From an uncultured Bacilli bacterium (GTDB lineage Bacteria; Bacillota_I; Bacilli_A; RF39; UBA660), in assembly GCA_934155185.1 (NCBI GenBank), contig CAKPGT010000004.1:32572-96571 (forward strand): a stretch of 64,000 nt of DNA, read 5' to 3'. Shown here one piece after another: positions 52,967-61,963 of the stretch (within the stretch, counting starts at the first letter, position 1; the number at the start of each line of letters is the position of its first letter). The position numbers were made by a program, and so were the translations under genes. The notes under the pieces are model-generated. The model was given only the letters and a program-made list of their open reading frames with translations, was not told the DNA's origin and did not search any database.

Positions 52967-54214
52967 TATTGGTGTGTTAAGCCAGTTTAATATAGGGTTA
53001 AGTTTACTGCCAGTATAATATGATTTTTTATTAATTACTAAGTCAAATTCACCAACATATTCTACTATCTTATTTGATAGTTCTATTTTTTCTATATTGC
53101 TTGGATCATTTTTTAAACTGCCTGTTATTCCGTTAAAATCAGCAAGTGAGTATCCTTGTCTTCCAAATTCTTGCATTAACTGCCACATAAGAAGATAATT
53201 AGGATTTTGATCTTTAAATGAACTATTAACTGCACAAACAGCAAAAGTTATTGTTTTATTATATTTTATAAGTATTACGCCTGACGTAACAATTCCACTA
53301 GGATATTTTTGGAACATGTTAATTGCTTCAATCATGTTTTTTTTGTACTTTGCAAGAAGCTCATCAGACTTTAATTTGTTGTTAATTATTTCATTTTTAT
53401 TAGGATTGTTCCAATCTTGTATCTGCATATTTAAATCATTATTTCTTTGCTCTTCTTTTTCATAACATAATTTACTTGAGTTTACAAAACTAGCTGGTTC
53501 AAGTTTAGAAAAGTATATCTCACAACCTTCGTTTTGTCCATAAAACTGATAATAGTCAGTAAGAAGTGCCATTGGAACTTCGTCTTTTTCAAAAAGTGAG
53601 TGCAGTAAACTTATGTCATTAGCACTTCCTTTATATATTTTGTTTCCTAATCTAGCTGCCTCATTAATTTTTGCTTTAGCTTCTTTTGTTAGTGAGTTAA
53701 AAAGTGAAATATTATTTATATTTAGTTCAGTTAAAGCATTCCACCTTAAGTTACTAGCTTCTGTTCCATTATTATATCCCATGTGAATATAACCTAATTT
53801 TTGTAATTTTTGCACAAAACTTAAATTACTTTCACCAACTACCTTTTCATTTCCGGTATTATCATATTCTTTATATACAATATATGGATCTACTTTTAAG
53901 TAGGTAAAACCTCTTTTTGATAAGTAAGTTTTTAGTTTTTCGGTAAATTCTTTAACTAGTTCCTCATCATTCCAATCAATTAGAAATCCTCTAGGAGCAT
54001 AACCCATTTTTCTTTTATTACTACTTTCACTTTTAACAGCAACTAAAGTAGCCGCTTTTATACTACCTAAATTATCTGCTAATCCCAAATAATAGGCATT
54101 ATATCCATGACTACTCATTAGTTTTCCATAATTACTTGTTTGATAGTAATTAGAGTTAGGATGACTTATAGCAAATTGGTCAAACCTGTTTTCATCCAGT
54201 AAAACAATTTCCAT
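52964..54214 (-). CDS. FemABX-family aminoacyltransferase
   Basis: The start at 54214 (MEIVLLDENRF, 416 residues) has aggaggg 6-7 bases upstream; the ATG at 54220 is too close to it. It has the FemX/MurM pattern: NYYQTSNYGKLMSSHGY, MGYAPRGFLIDW, YLKVDPYI, then a helical arm and a second GNAT-like half with YLLMWQLMQEFGRQGYSLADFNGITG. Such enzymes add amino acids from tRNA to lipid II or to the pentapeptide side chain to form the cross-bridge. Which amino acid is added cannot be read from the sequence. Confidence 0.9.
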   Translation of the reverse strand: MEIVLLDENRFDQFAISHPNSNYYQTSNYGKLMSSHGYNAYYLGLADNLGSIKAATLVAVKSESSNKRKMGYAPRGFLIDWNDEELVKEFTEKLKTYLSKRGFTYLKVDPYIVYKEYDNTGNEKVVGESNLSFVQKLQKLGYIHMGYNNGTEASNLRWNALTELNINNISLFNSLTKEAKAKINEAARLGNKIYKGSANDISLLHSLFEKDEVPMALLTDYYQFYGQNEGCEIYFSKLEPASFVNSSKLCYEKEEQRNNDLNMQIQDWNNPNKNEIINNKLKSDELLAKYKKNMIEAINMFQKYPSGIVTSGVILIKYNKTITFAVCAVNSSFKDQNPNYLLMWQLMQEFGRQGYSLADFNGITGSLKNDPSNIEKIELSNKIVEYVGEFDLVINKKSYYTGSKLNPILNWLNTPI

Positions 54215-54324
54215 AGTCATCCCTCCTCTTATCCTATTATTTATTATACTCCGAAAGCTATGATAAAGTCAATTTACATATATGCCAATTTATAAACAAA
54301 AAATAAAAATATTTATTCGATAAG

Positions 54325-54333
54325 TGTTATAAT
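54325..54333 (+). promoter_or_regulatory. Extended -10 promoter for eno
   Basis: TGT plus a perfect TATAAT; no good -35. The leader before ATG 54361 is about 20 bases and has aaggagga as RBS. Confidence 0.5.
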
Positions 54334-54360
54334 GTTAATAGTTAAAGTAAGGAGGACAAA

Positions 54361-55590
54361 ATGAAAATAAAAGATATTAAAGCTAGAGAAATATTGGATT
54401 CTAGGGGAAACCCTACGGTAGAAGTTGATGTTGTATTAGAAAATGGTATTTTAGCTAGAGCAGCAGTACCATCAGGTGCATCAACTGGTGAAAGAGAAGC
54501 TCTTGAAATGAGGGATAACGATAAATCTCGTTTTTGTGGAAAAGGTGTTTTAAACGCAGTTGAAAATGTTAATGAAAAAATAAAACCAATAATTGTTGGG
54601 ATGGAAGTTTCTAAACAAGAAGAAATTGATAATGCTATGATTAAACTAGATGGAACTAAAACTAAGAGTAATTTAGGCGCTAATGCTATTTTAGGCGTTT
54701 CAATGGCTTGTTTAAAAGCAGCTGCTATGGAAAGTAATATGCCTTTATATAAATATGTTGGTAATGGAAACACTTTACCTGTGCCTATGATGAATATTTT
54801 AAATGGTGGTGCTCATGCTGATAATAAGCTAGATTTTCAAGAATTTATGATTATCCCGCAAAGAGATACTATTCATGAAAGGGTTCGCGTAGGATCAGAA
54901 GTATTTCATGCATTAAAGAGAGTCTTAAACCAAAGAAATTTATCAACCGGTGTTGGCGATGAGGGGGGATTTGCGCCTGATTTAGAGTCTAACACAGAAG
55001 GTTTTGAACTTATTATGGAAGCTATTAAAAAGGCTGGATATGAGCCTGGGGTTGATGTAAAACTTGCAATTGATGTTGCAGCATCAGAATTTTATAAAGA
55101 TGGAAAATATAACTTAGTTGGCGAAGGAAGATGCCTTACAACAGATGAGTTAATAGAATTCTATAAGGAATTAATAAGTAAATATCCTATTATATCAATT
55201 GAGGATCCTGTAGATGAAAATGATTGGAAAGGATTTACTAAAATAACCAAAGAGTTAGGTAATAAAGTACAATTAGTAGGTGATGATTTATTTGTTACAA
55301 ATAAAGAATGTTTGCAAAAAGGTATTGATATGAAAGCAGGAAATGCTATATTACTTAAAGTAAATCAAATTGGAACAATTACTGAGACAATGGAAACTAT
55401 TAAGCTTGCTAGAGAAAATGGTTATAAAACTATTATTTCACACAGAAGTGGTGAAACGGAAGACACTACCATAGCAGATTTAGCTGTTGGACTTAATTTG
55501 GGACAGATAAAAACTGGCTCAATGTCTAGAACTGATAGAATATGTAAATATAATCAGTTAATGAGAATAGAAGAAGAATTAGAGTGTTAA
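54361..55590 (+). CDS. eno: Enolase
   Basis: The 409-residue protein begins MKIKDIKAREILDSRGNPTVEVD. Catalytic and magnesium segments are present: GVGDEGGFAPDLESN, LAIDVAASEFY, SIEDPVDENDW, QLVGDDLFVTN, LLKVNQIGT and SHRSGETEDTTIADLAVG. It converts 2-phosphoglycerate to phosphoenolpyruvate. It is ~20 residues shorter than the Bacillus enzyme at the C-terminus. Confidence 0.97.
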   Translation: MKIKDIKAREILDSRGNPTVEVDVVLENGILARAAVPSGASTGEREALEMRDNDKSRFCGKGVLNAVENVNEKIKPIIVGMEVSKQEEIDNAMIKLDGTKTKSNLGANAILGVSMACLKAAAMESNMPLYKYVGNGNTLPVPMMNILNGGAHADNKLDFQEFMIIPQRDTIHERVRVGSEVFHALKRVLNQRNLSTGVGDEGGFAPDLESNTEGFELIMEAIKKAGYEPGVDVKLAIDVAASEFYKDGKYNLVGEGRCLTTDELIEFYKELISKYPIISIEDPVDENDWKGFTKITKELGNKVQLVGDDLFVTNKECLQKGIDMKAGNAILLKVNQIGTITETMETIKLARENGYKTIISHRSGETEDTTIADLAVGLNLGQIKTGSMSRTDRICKYNQLMRIEEELEC

Positions 55591-55617
55591 GAAGCAATAT
55601 AGATGCTTCTTTTCTTT
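55590..55617 (+). terminator. Terminator after eno
   Basis: agaagca (55590-55596) pairs with tgcttct (55604-55610), followed by T-rich sequence. Confidence 0.75.
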
Positions 55618-55626
55618 TGATTTTAA

Positions 55627-55655
55627 TTGACTATATGGATTTATCGTGATATTAT
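55627..55655 (+). promoter_or_regulatory. Promoter of the long sigma factor
   Basis: TTGACT (55627-55632) and TATTAT (55650-55655) are 17 bases apart, with TGA just before the -10 (extended). RBS is gggggtaa. Confidence 0.6.
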
Positions 55656-55689
55656 AAAGCATGTAAATTTTTGGGGGTAATGTAATATT

Positions 55690-57483
55690 ATGAAAGAAAA
55701 TAAAATTAGAGACATTATAAAATCAAAAGTATCAATAATAAATAATCAAAAAATATTATCATATGATATATTAGATAAAATGCTTACTTCTAATATTATA
55801 AGTGAAGATGATATGGATTTGGTAATGACTATATTAGAAAAAGAGGAAATTGAATTAGAAGAGACTTTATCTATTAAAGAAGATTATTCAGTCAATGACT
55901 TAACTGATGATGGGATAAAAGATTATTTGAAATGGATTTCAAGGTATCCACTATTAGATAGAGATGAAGAAGTTTTTTATGCATCATTAATGGAGGATGG
56001 TAAAACCGAGGACGAAAGGAAAACTGCTAAGGAAAAATTAATAAATTCAAATTTGAGATTAGTTGTTTCAATTGCTAAAAAGTATACAAATAGTGGAGTA
56101 CAATTTAATGATTTGATACAGGATGGTAACCAAGGACTTATAACGGCAATTGATAAATATGATTATAAAAAGGGTTATAAACTATCTACATATGCAACAT
56201 GGTGGATAAGGCAGAGCATTACTAGAAGTATTTGTAATTGTTCCAGAACAGTTAGAATTCCTGTTCATGCATATGAAAGATTTGGTGAAGTAAAAAAAAT
56301 ATACGACGATTATGCTGATAAATATGATTTAAAATTAGGCTCTTATGAATTAGCACTGCTATTGTGCAATAAAAACAGATACAAGAAAGTTATAGCTGAG
56401 AATGAATGCATTTCTTTTGAAGAAATTGAGACGGTATTAAAGAAACTATTTGATAAATTTCAAGTTGATAAAATAGCATCAGATATGAATTTAGACAAAG
56501 AAATTGTATATAGCATTAATTCGTATGTAGAAAGAATATCAAAAAATATAAACGATATTTTAATTGCTGATAATATTACATCGTTAGATTCACAATTAAA
56601 AGATGATAATGATTCGGTTTTAGGTGATTTTGTATCAGACGATAAAACACCTGATGTTTATAAAGATTCTGAAGACAAAAGTATAATGGAATTTTTAAAC
56701 ACTCTATTGGAAGAACATTATTTAAGTAAAACGCAAGCATATAACTATTCAAAAAAACAGATGGACACTGTAATGAAGTTCGGTATAGCATACAATAAAT
56801 TTCTGACTTTTGGAGAAGAAAAAAATAATGATAAGGAAGATATGCTAATTAATCTTGAGAGTATGAATAAAGCTCTTAATAATGTAATCACATACTTAGA
56901 TGTTAAGCAAAAAACTTTAAAAATTAAAAACAAATTTAATAATATTTTAACTAGCCTTTTAAAAACATCGGAAATTGATAGGTTATCAATAAGAAACATT
57001 GTTAATGCAATAGACAATAGTTTTGCATTTGATGTATCTTCATTGATTTCAGAAGACTCTGATTATGTTTTGCTTAATGAATTTAAAATATCATATATAA
57101 ATCATATAATAAATTGTTTAAGTGATCTAAAAATTTCTAGTGAACATTTGATTTTAGCTTTTAAAGGATATTATGATAATGATGAAGATTTATACAAGGT
57201 TAAAAAAAGTTCTAATGGTATAGAGGAAAATTATAAAATATACAAAGCATCATATAGCGGTATGCGAGCTATAGAGATCATTAGAAATAGAATTTTAGAA
57301 CCAGAATATTATTCACTAGTTAGGCTTGGAAATAAATTTTCTATTACGAGAGAGAGGGTTAGGCAAATAGAACAGAAAGGTCTACGTTATTTAAGTAGAC
57401 AAAAACCTCTTCGTGAATTATTAAATGTTCAAAGTGACAATAGTAATTCTAATACCCCGTATGCAAAAAGAATGACAAAATAA
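55690..57483 (+). CDS. Sigma-70 family factor with a ~200-residue insertion before region 4
   Basis: The 597-residue protein has region 1.2 (LKWISRYPLLDRDEEVFYASLM, ~80-101), region 2 (NLRLVVSIAKKYTNSGVQFNDLIQDGNQGLITAIDKYD and YATWWIRQSITRSI, ~121-182), and the RIPVHAYE start of region 3. SLDSQLKDDNDSVLGDFVSDDKTPD fits the region 3.2 finger. Region 4.2 (ITRERVRQIEQKGLRYLSRQKPL) is only at the very end. Between them is a helical, Lys/Asn-rich insertion of roughly 200 residues in place of the usual short region 4.1 link. It could be the housekeeping factor or an extra one; the usual rpoD neighbours (dnaG) are not here. Confidence 0.85.
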   Translation: MKENKIRDIIKSKVSIINNQKILSYDILDKMLTSNIISEDDMDLVMTILEKEEIELEETLSIKEDYSVNDLTDDGIKDYLKWISRYPLLDRDEEVFYASLMEDGKTEDERKTAKEKLINSNLRLVVSIAKKYTNSGVQFNDLIQDGNQGLITAIDKYDYKKGYKLSTYATWWIRQSITRSICNCSRTVRIPVHAYERFGEVKKIYDDYADKYDLKLGSYELALLLCNKNRYKKVIAENECISFEEIETVLKKLFDKFQVDKIASDMNLDKEIVYSINSYVERISKNINDILIADNITSLDSQLKDDNDSVLGDFVSDDKTPDVYKDSEDKSIMEFLNTLLEEHYLSKTQAYNYSKKQMDTVMKFGIAYNKFLTFGEEKNNDKEDMLINLESMNKALNNVITYLDVKQKTLKIKNKFNNILTSLLKTSEIDRLSIRNIVNAIDNSFAFDVSSLISEDSDYVLLNEFKISYINHIINCLSDLKISSEHLILAFKGYYDNDEDLYKVKKSSNGIEENYKIYKASYSGMRAIEIIRNRILEPEYYSLVRLGNKFSITRERVRQIEQKGLRYLSRQKPLRELLNVQSDNSNSNTPYAKRMTK

Positions 57484-57486
57484 TTA

Positions 57487-57515
57487 TTGAATTTATTTAT
57501 ATATTATGGTAAAAT
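57487..57515 (+). promoter_or_regulatory. secG promoter
   Basis: TTGAAT (57487-57492) and TAAAAT (57510-57515) are 17 bases apart. RBS is aaggagga before ATG 57540. Confidence 0.55.
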
Positions 57516-57539
57516 TAACATTGTTAAGGAGGAATTATT

Positions 57540-57752
57540 ATGCTTACATTATTAATGGTAGTATCAATTCTACTTATTATCATTGTTTTACTTCAAAGTG
57601 GTAAAGCAGAAAGCACAGGTAATATTATTACTGGTGGTAATTCTGATTTGTTTATGAACCGTAAAGAACGTGGCGGTGAACTTTTTATAACTAGACTTAC
57701 TTATGTATTAGGTATTGCATTTTTCATTTTATGTATAATTATAGACATGTAA
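57540..57752 (+). CDS. secG: Preprotein translocase subunit SecG
   Basis: The 70-residue protein has two membrane helices (~2-17 and ~50-68) joined by a loop with LLQSGKAESTGNIITGGNSDLF, typical of SecG. It assists SecYEG. The order secG-rnr-smpB is conserved in Bacilli. Confidence 0.92.
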   Translation: MLTLLMVVSILLIIIVLLQSGKAESTGNIITGGNSDLFMNRKERGGELFITRLTYVLGIAFFILCIIIDM

Positions 57753-57757
57753 TTTAA

Positions 57758-57785
57758 AAAAGGCTTTGTAGAAGTCTTTTTTTGT
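57758..57785 (+). terminator. Terminator after secG
   Basis: aaaaggctt (57758-57766) pairs with aagtctttt (57772-57780) with one G-T pair, followed by T residues. A TATAAT at 57788-57793 just after could start the rnr transcript. Confidence 0.68.
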
Positions 57786-57816
57786 TTTATAATATAAGTA
57801 TAGGGAAGGTGCATTT

Positions 57817-59955
57817 ATGAAAGATAAAATATTAAATGTTTTAAGAAGAGAAGATAAGGCATATACCTTAAACGAACTAAGTGACGCTATTGGTATATAT
57901 ACTACTGAGGAAACTGAAGAGCTTTTGAGTATTTTAAATGAATTAGAAAATAATTTAACTATATATCATACTAATAAGGACAAATATATGGCACTTGAAT
58001 TTAGTCACTTGAAAAAAGGAAAAATAGAAGTTTCTCAAAAAGGTTATGGCTTTGTTTTAATGGAAGATGAAGAAGATATACATATTAGTTATGAGAATCT
58101 AAATGGTGCTATAGATGGAGACTTTGTTATAGCTGAGATTATTAACAAAAATACAGGTGCAAAAAAAGAAGGACGTATCCTTAGAATTGCATCAAGAAAT
58201 TATGGTGTTATTGTTGGTGAGTATAGATATAACGATGGAAAACCAACTGTTATACCTAATGACAAGAAATTGAAACAAAAAATAGTATTAACAAATGAAA
58301 GTACCAAAAATGCAGTAGATGGACATATAGTTGTTTTAAATGTATTAAAAGAACTTGATAGACATACTATATTAGCTGAAATAACTACTATTATAGGTCA
58401 TAAAAATGATGTTGGTGTTGACGTTGAATCAATTGTATATAAGCATATGTTTTCACCAAAATTTCCTGAGGATGTATTAAAAGAAGCTGATGAAATTCCA
58501 AATGAAGTAAGAGATGAAGATAAAGTAGGAAGACGCGATTTAACAGATTTAACTATATTTACAATAGATGGAGATGATACTAAGGATATTGATGATGCTA
58601 TATCAATTAAAAAGCTTAAGAATGGTAATTATGAATTAGGGGTTCATATTGCTGATGTATCATATTATGTAAAACCAGGTACTAAATTATATGATGAGGC
58701 ATATGAAAGAGGTACAAGTGTATATTTAGTTGATAGAGTTATTCCTATGTTACCACATAAATTATCAAATGGTATTTGTTCACTAAACCCTAATGTTGAA
58801 AGATTAGCACAAAGCTGTGTAATGGAGATAGATAATAAGGGAAAAGTTGTATCACATGAAATATTTGAAAGTGTAATAAAATCAAGAATTCAAATGACAT
58901 ATAACAAAGTAAATAAATGGTTAGATGAGAAAATAGTAGAAGATGGATATGAAGATTTTAAAGATGATTTAACTTTAATGAAAGAATTAGCGGATATTTT
59001 AAGAGAAAGTAGAAAAAGAAGAGGTGCTATAGATTTTGATACTGATGAGGCAAAAATCATTGCAGATGATAAAGGAAAACCTATAGATGTAGTATTGAGA
59101 AATAGAGCATCTGGAGAAAAGATGATAGAAGACTTTATGATAGTAGCTAATGAAACAGTTGCATCACATATCTTTTATATGGAACTTCCTTTTGTATATC
59201 GTGTTCATGGTACACCTAAGGAAGAAAAGGTAAATGATTTCTTAAACTTTATTGGAATGCTAGGTTATAAGATAACTGGGAAGGTAAATATTAAATACCC
59301 GTCATCAATTGAAAATGTGCTTGTTCAGTTAAAAGACAAAAAAGAATATAAAATATTGTCTTCACTTATGTTAAGAGCTATGCAAAAAGCAGTTTATCAA
59401 ACTGATAATATAGGGCATTTTGGATTAGCAAGTAAGATATATACTCATTTTACATCACCAATTAGAAGATTTCCTGATACAACAGTTCATAGATTATTAA
59501 GAACATATCTTTATGAAAATGATGAATCTAAGAAAACCATAGAGTATTTCAAAGATTATCTACCTATGCTAGCAGATCACGCATCATTAAAAGAAAGAGA
59601 TGCTATCGAGTGTGAGAGGGAAGTTGAAGATATGAAAATGGCAGAGTATATGATGGACCATGTTGGTGAGGAGTTTACCGGCATGATAAGTGGTGTAACC
59701 TCATTTGGAATGTTTGTTGAACTTCCTAACATGATAGAAGGACTAATTCATATAACTGATATTCCGGGAGATTATTATAATTATGATGAAAGAACTATGT
59801 CACTTATAGGACAAAGAACTAAAAAAAGATACAGAATAGGTGATGAAGTAACTGTAATATGTAAGAGTGCTTCTAAGGAGGAATCATTTATTGATTTTGA
59901 AATAAAAAAGGAGAAAGTAGAAGATGAACAAGGCAGTGAAGAAAAGGAAACTTAA
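57817..59955 (+). CDS. rnr: Ribonuclease R
   Basis: The 712-residue protein has an N-terminal winged helix and cold-shock domains (KGKIEVSQKGYGFVLMED), the RNB catalytic core with LTIFTIDGDDTKDIDDAISI and YTHFTSPIRRFPDTTVHRLL, and a C-terminal S1 domain (EEFTGMISGVTSFGMFVELPNMIEGLIHI). It degrades structured RNA 3' to 5' and works with SmpB/tmRNA in trans-translation; smpB is two genes downstream. Confidence 0.96.
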   Translation: MKDKILNVLRREDKAYTLNELSDAIGIYTTEETEELLSILNELENNLTIYHTNKDKYMALEFSHLKKGKIEVSQKGYGFVLMEDEEDIHISYENLNGAIDGDFVIAEIINKNTGAKKEGRILRIASRNYGVIVGEYRYNDGKPTVIPNDKKLKQKIVLTNESTKNAVDGHIVVLNVLKELDRHTILAEITTIIGHKNDVGVDVESIVYKHMFSPKFPEDVLKEADEIPNEVRDEDKVGRRDLTDLTIFTIDGDDTKDIDDAISIKKLKNGNYELGVHIADVSYYVKPGTKLYDEAYERGTSVYLVDRVIPMLPHKLSNGICSLNPNVERLAQSCVMEIDNKGKVVSHEIFESVIKSRIQMTYNKVNKWLDEKIVEDGYEDFKDDLTLMKELADILRESRKRRGAIDFDTDEAKIIADDKGKPIDVVLRNRASGEKMIEDFMIVANETVASHIFYMELPFVYRVHGTPKEEKVNDFLNFIGMLGYKITGKVNIKYPSSIENVLVQLKDKKEYKILSSLMLRAMQKAVYQTDNIGHFGLASKIYTHFTSPIRRFPDTTVHRLLRTYLYENDESKKTIEYFKDYLPMLADHASLKERDAIECEREVEDMKMAEYMMDHVGEEFTGMISGVTSFGMFVELPNMIEGLIHITDIPGDYYNYDERTMSLIGQRTKKRYRIGDEVTVICKSASKEESFIDFEIKKEKVEDEQGSEEKET

Positions 59956-61081
59956 AAAGTGGGTTAAATTTGTAATATTATTACTAATTTTGGCTATTAT
60001 TTGTCTTTTTGCTTTAATTGTTATGAATAAAGATAAAACCACGTATAAACATGATAGTAGGGTTAAAACAACTACGAAAACAACAAAAGAAGAAAAAAAT
60101 GAATTTTCTATGGTTATGGTTGGTGATTGCTTAATACACAGATTTGTATATGAAGATGCCTTTTTAGGTAATAATACATATTCTTTTGATAAAATGTTTA
60201 CAGAAGTTGAACCACTTATAAAAAATCATGATCTGGCTTATTATAATCAAGAAAGTACAATTGGTGGTAAAGCTCTTGGTTTGTCTGCTTACCCAAGATT
60301 TAATTCTCCAGAAGAAATTGGCGACAGTATGGTTAATTTAGGATTTAATTTAGTTAGTTTAGCTAATAATCATACAATGGATAAAGGAGAAGTAGGAGTA
60401 ACTAATTCAGTTAACTATTGGAAAACTAAGCCAGGCGTTTATTATACGGGGCAAGCATTATCAAATGAAGATAGAGAAAGTAATATTAAGGTATTAGAAA
60501 AAAATGGTATTAAGTATGCGTTTTTCTCTTATACCACGGTTACTAACGGCTTATTACCACCATCTGGCAAAGAGTATTTAACTAATATATATTCTAAAGA
60601 AAAAGTGCAAAATGATATAAACAAGGTTAAGGATAAAACAGACATGATTATTGTAGCTATGCACTGGGGTGAAGAGTACACTACAGTTCCTAATGCAAGT
60701 CAAAAGCAGATAGCTAAAGATTTATCTAATATGGGTGTTAATCTAATAATAGGTAATCATGCCCATTCAATTCAACCAGTAGAAATGATTAATGATACGC
60801 TAGTTTTTTACGCACTAGGTAACTTCATTTCAGCTCAAAATACAGTGGATAAACAAACAGGAGCGTTAGCAAGTTTAATTGTTAAGAAAGAAAAAGATGG
60901 TAAAATAACATTTAATAATATTAAAATGAATATTTTATATACATATTTCAAAAACGCACGTAATTTTAAGGTATATCCATATACAAAATTGAATGATAGC
61001 CTTTTAAATAATTATCAAGTATATTATAATAAATATAAATCAGTTCTTTTGAAATATACTGATAAGATAGAGGTTGAATAA
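59924..61081 (+). CDS. CapA/PgsA-family extracellular protein
   Basis: ATG 59924 lies inside the rnr end (32-base overlap), with aaaggag upstream. The 385-residue protein has a basic N-terminus, a membrane helix (~14-34) and a Thr/Lys linker. The metallophosphatase-like PGA_cap domain includes MVMVGDCLIHR, NQESTIGG, VSLANNHTMDKG, VAMHWGEEY and IIGNHAHSIQP. In Bacillus, relatives take part in polyglutamate capsule assembly; no capBC genes are near, so its substrate is unknown. Insertion between rnr and smpB is not the Bacillus order. Confidence 0.88.
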   Translation: MNKAVKKRKLKKWVKFVILLLILAIICLFALIVMNKDKTTYKHDSRVKTTTKTTKEEKNEFSMVMVGDCLIHRFVYEDAFLGNNTYSFDKMFTEVEPLIKNHDLAYYNQESTIGGKALGLSAYPRFNSPEEIGDSMVNLGFNLVSLANNHTMDKGEVGVTNSVNYWKTKPGVYYTGQALSNEDRESNIKVLEKNGIKYAFFSYTTVTNGLLPPSGKEYLTNIYSKEKVQNDINKVKDKTDMIIVAMHWGEEYTTVPNASQKQIAKDLSNMGVNLIIGNHAHSIQPVEMINDTLVFYALGNFISAQNTVDKQTGALASLIVKKEKDGKITFNNIKMNILYTYFKNARNFKVYPYTKLNDSLLNNYQVYYNKYKSVLLKYTDKIEVE

Positions 61082-61527
61082 TGATTGAAATAAAAAATAG
61101 AAAAGCAAATTTTGATTTCTTTATTGAAGAAACGTATGAGTGCGGAATAGTTTTAACAGGAACAGAGATTAAATCTATTAGAAAAGGCAGCGCTAATTTA
61201 AAAGATAGCTATGCAAGAATTAAAAACGGTGAAGTCTTTTTAATTAATATGTTTATAAGTACATATGAAGAGGGAAACAGATTTAACCATGATGAAAGAA
61301 GAGAAAGAAAACTCTTATTAAAAAAGAAGGAAATCCATAAGATAAGAGATAAGATAGAAAAAGAAGGTTATTCTCTAGTCCCTGTTAAATTATATTTAAA
61401 AAATGGAAGAGCGAAGATTTTACTTGGAGTAGCTAGAGGGAAAAAACTCTATGATAAAAGGGCTTCTATTAAGGAAAAAGATATAAAAAGGGATACTCAA
61501 AAAACAATTTCATGGTATAATAAATAG
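61081..61527 (+). CDS. smpB: SsrA-binding protein SmpB
   Basis: ATG 61081 overlaps the previous stop (TAATG). The 148-residue protein begins IKNRKANFDFFIEETYECGIVLTGTEIKSIRKGSANLKDSYARI and ends with a basic tail (YDKRASIKEKDIKRD). SmpB carries tmRNA to stalled ribosomes. No tmRNA gene was found next to it. Confidence 0.96.
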   Translation: MIEIKNRKANFDFFIEETYECGIVLTGTEIKSIRKGSANLKDSYARIKNGEVFLINMFISTYEEGNRFNHDERRERKLLLKKKEIHKIRDKIEKEGYSLVPVKLYLKNGRAKILLGVARGKKLYDKRASIKEKDIKRDTQKTISWYNK

Positions 61528-61547
61528 CACGAAAGGAGTGCCTTATT

Positions 61548-61862
61548 GTGAGAAAAAATAAAAAGATTTCTACAAAGAACTTATATATTGGAAGAATTGT
61601 TAGATATAAAGCTTTTGATTATACAAAGTATACATTAGAAGAGCTCAATCCACCATTATATACTATCGTTAGAACAGACGGTTATATTGGTGTTAAGGAT
61701 ATTTTTAATGAAACTTATTATACCATGGAACATTTTGGAAACAGTGGTCGTATGGTAGCTGTTTTAGAACAACCAATAATTACTAATGATGGTAAAATTA
61801 GATATAAAGATGCAGAAGAAATTCTAGAAAAATACAAAGAAAAAGTAAAAACTAAGAACTAG
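61548..61862 (+). CDS. Hypothetical protein, 104 residues
   Basis: Not recognised. GTG 61548 has aaaggagtg upstream. A basic N-terminus (RKNKKISTKNLY) is followed by a beta-rich stretch (IGRIVRYKAF ... YTIVRTDGYIGVKDIFNETYYTM) and a helical Lys-rich end. There is no membrane segment. It is 20 bases after smpB and probably in the same transcript, ended by the terminator at 61854. Confidence 0.65.
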   Translation: MRKNKKISTKNLYIGRIVRYKAFDYTKYTLEELNPPLYTIVRTDGYIGVKDIFNETYYTMEHFGNSGRMVAVLEQPIITNDGKIRYKDAEEILEKYKEKVKTKN

Positions 61863-61876
61863 CTGTTCTTTTTTTT
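61854..61876 (+). terminator. Terminator of the rnr-smpB transcript
   Basis: aagaac (61854-61859) pairs with gttctt (61865-61870), followed by six more T. The stop codon is in the loop. Confidence 0.72.
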
Positions 61877-61963
61877 ATAATTTTTCTTTATATAAGTTAT
61901 AAAAAATAAGTATTTTACATATCACATCATTCTTGTTAGACTAAAGTTGAAAGAGGTGATATT

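Noticed and set aside
61528..61963. tmRNA gene next to smpB
   Set aside because: The space is taken by a small ORF, a terminator and an RBS; no alanine-tRNA-like ends or tag sequence were seen.
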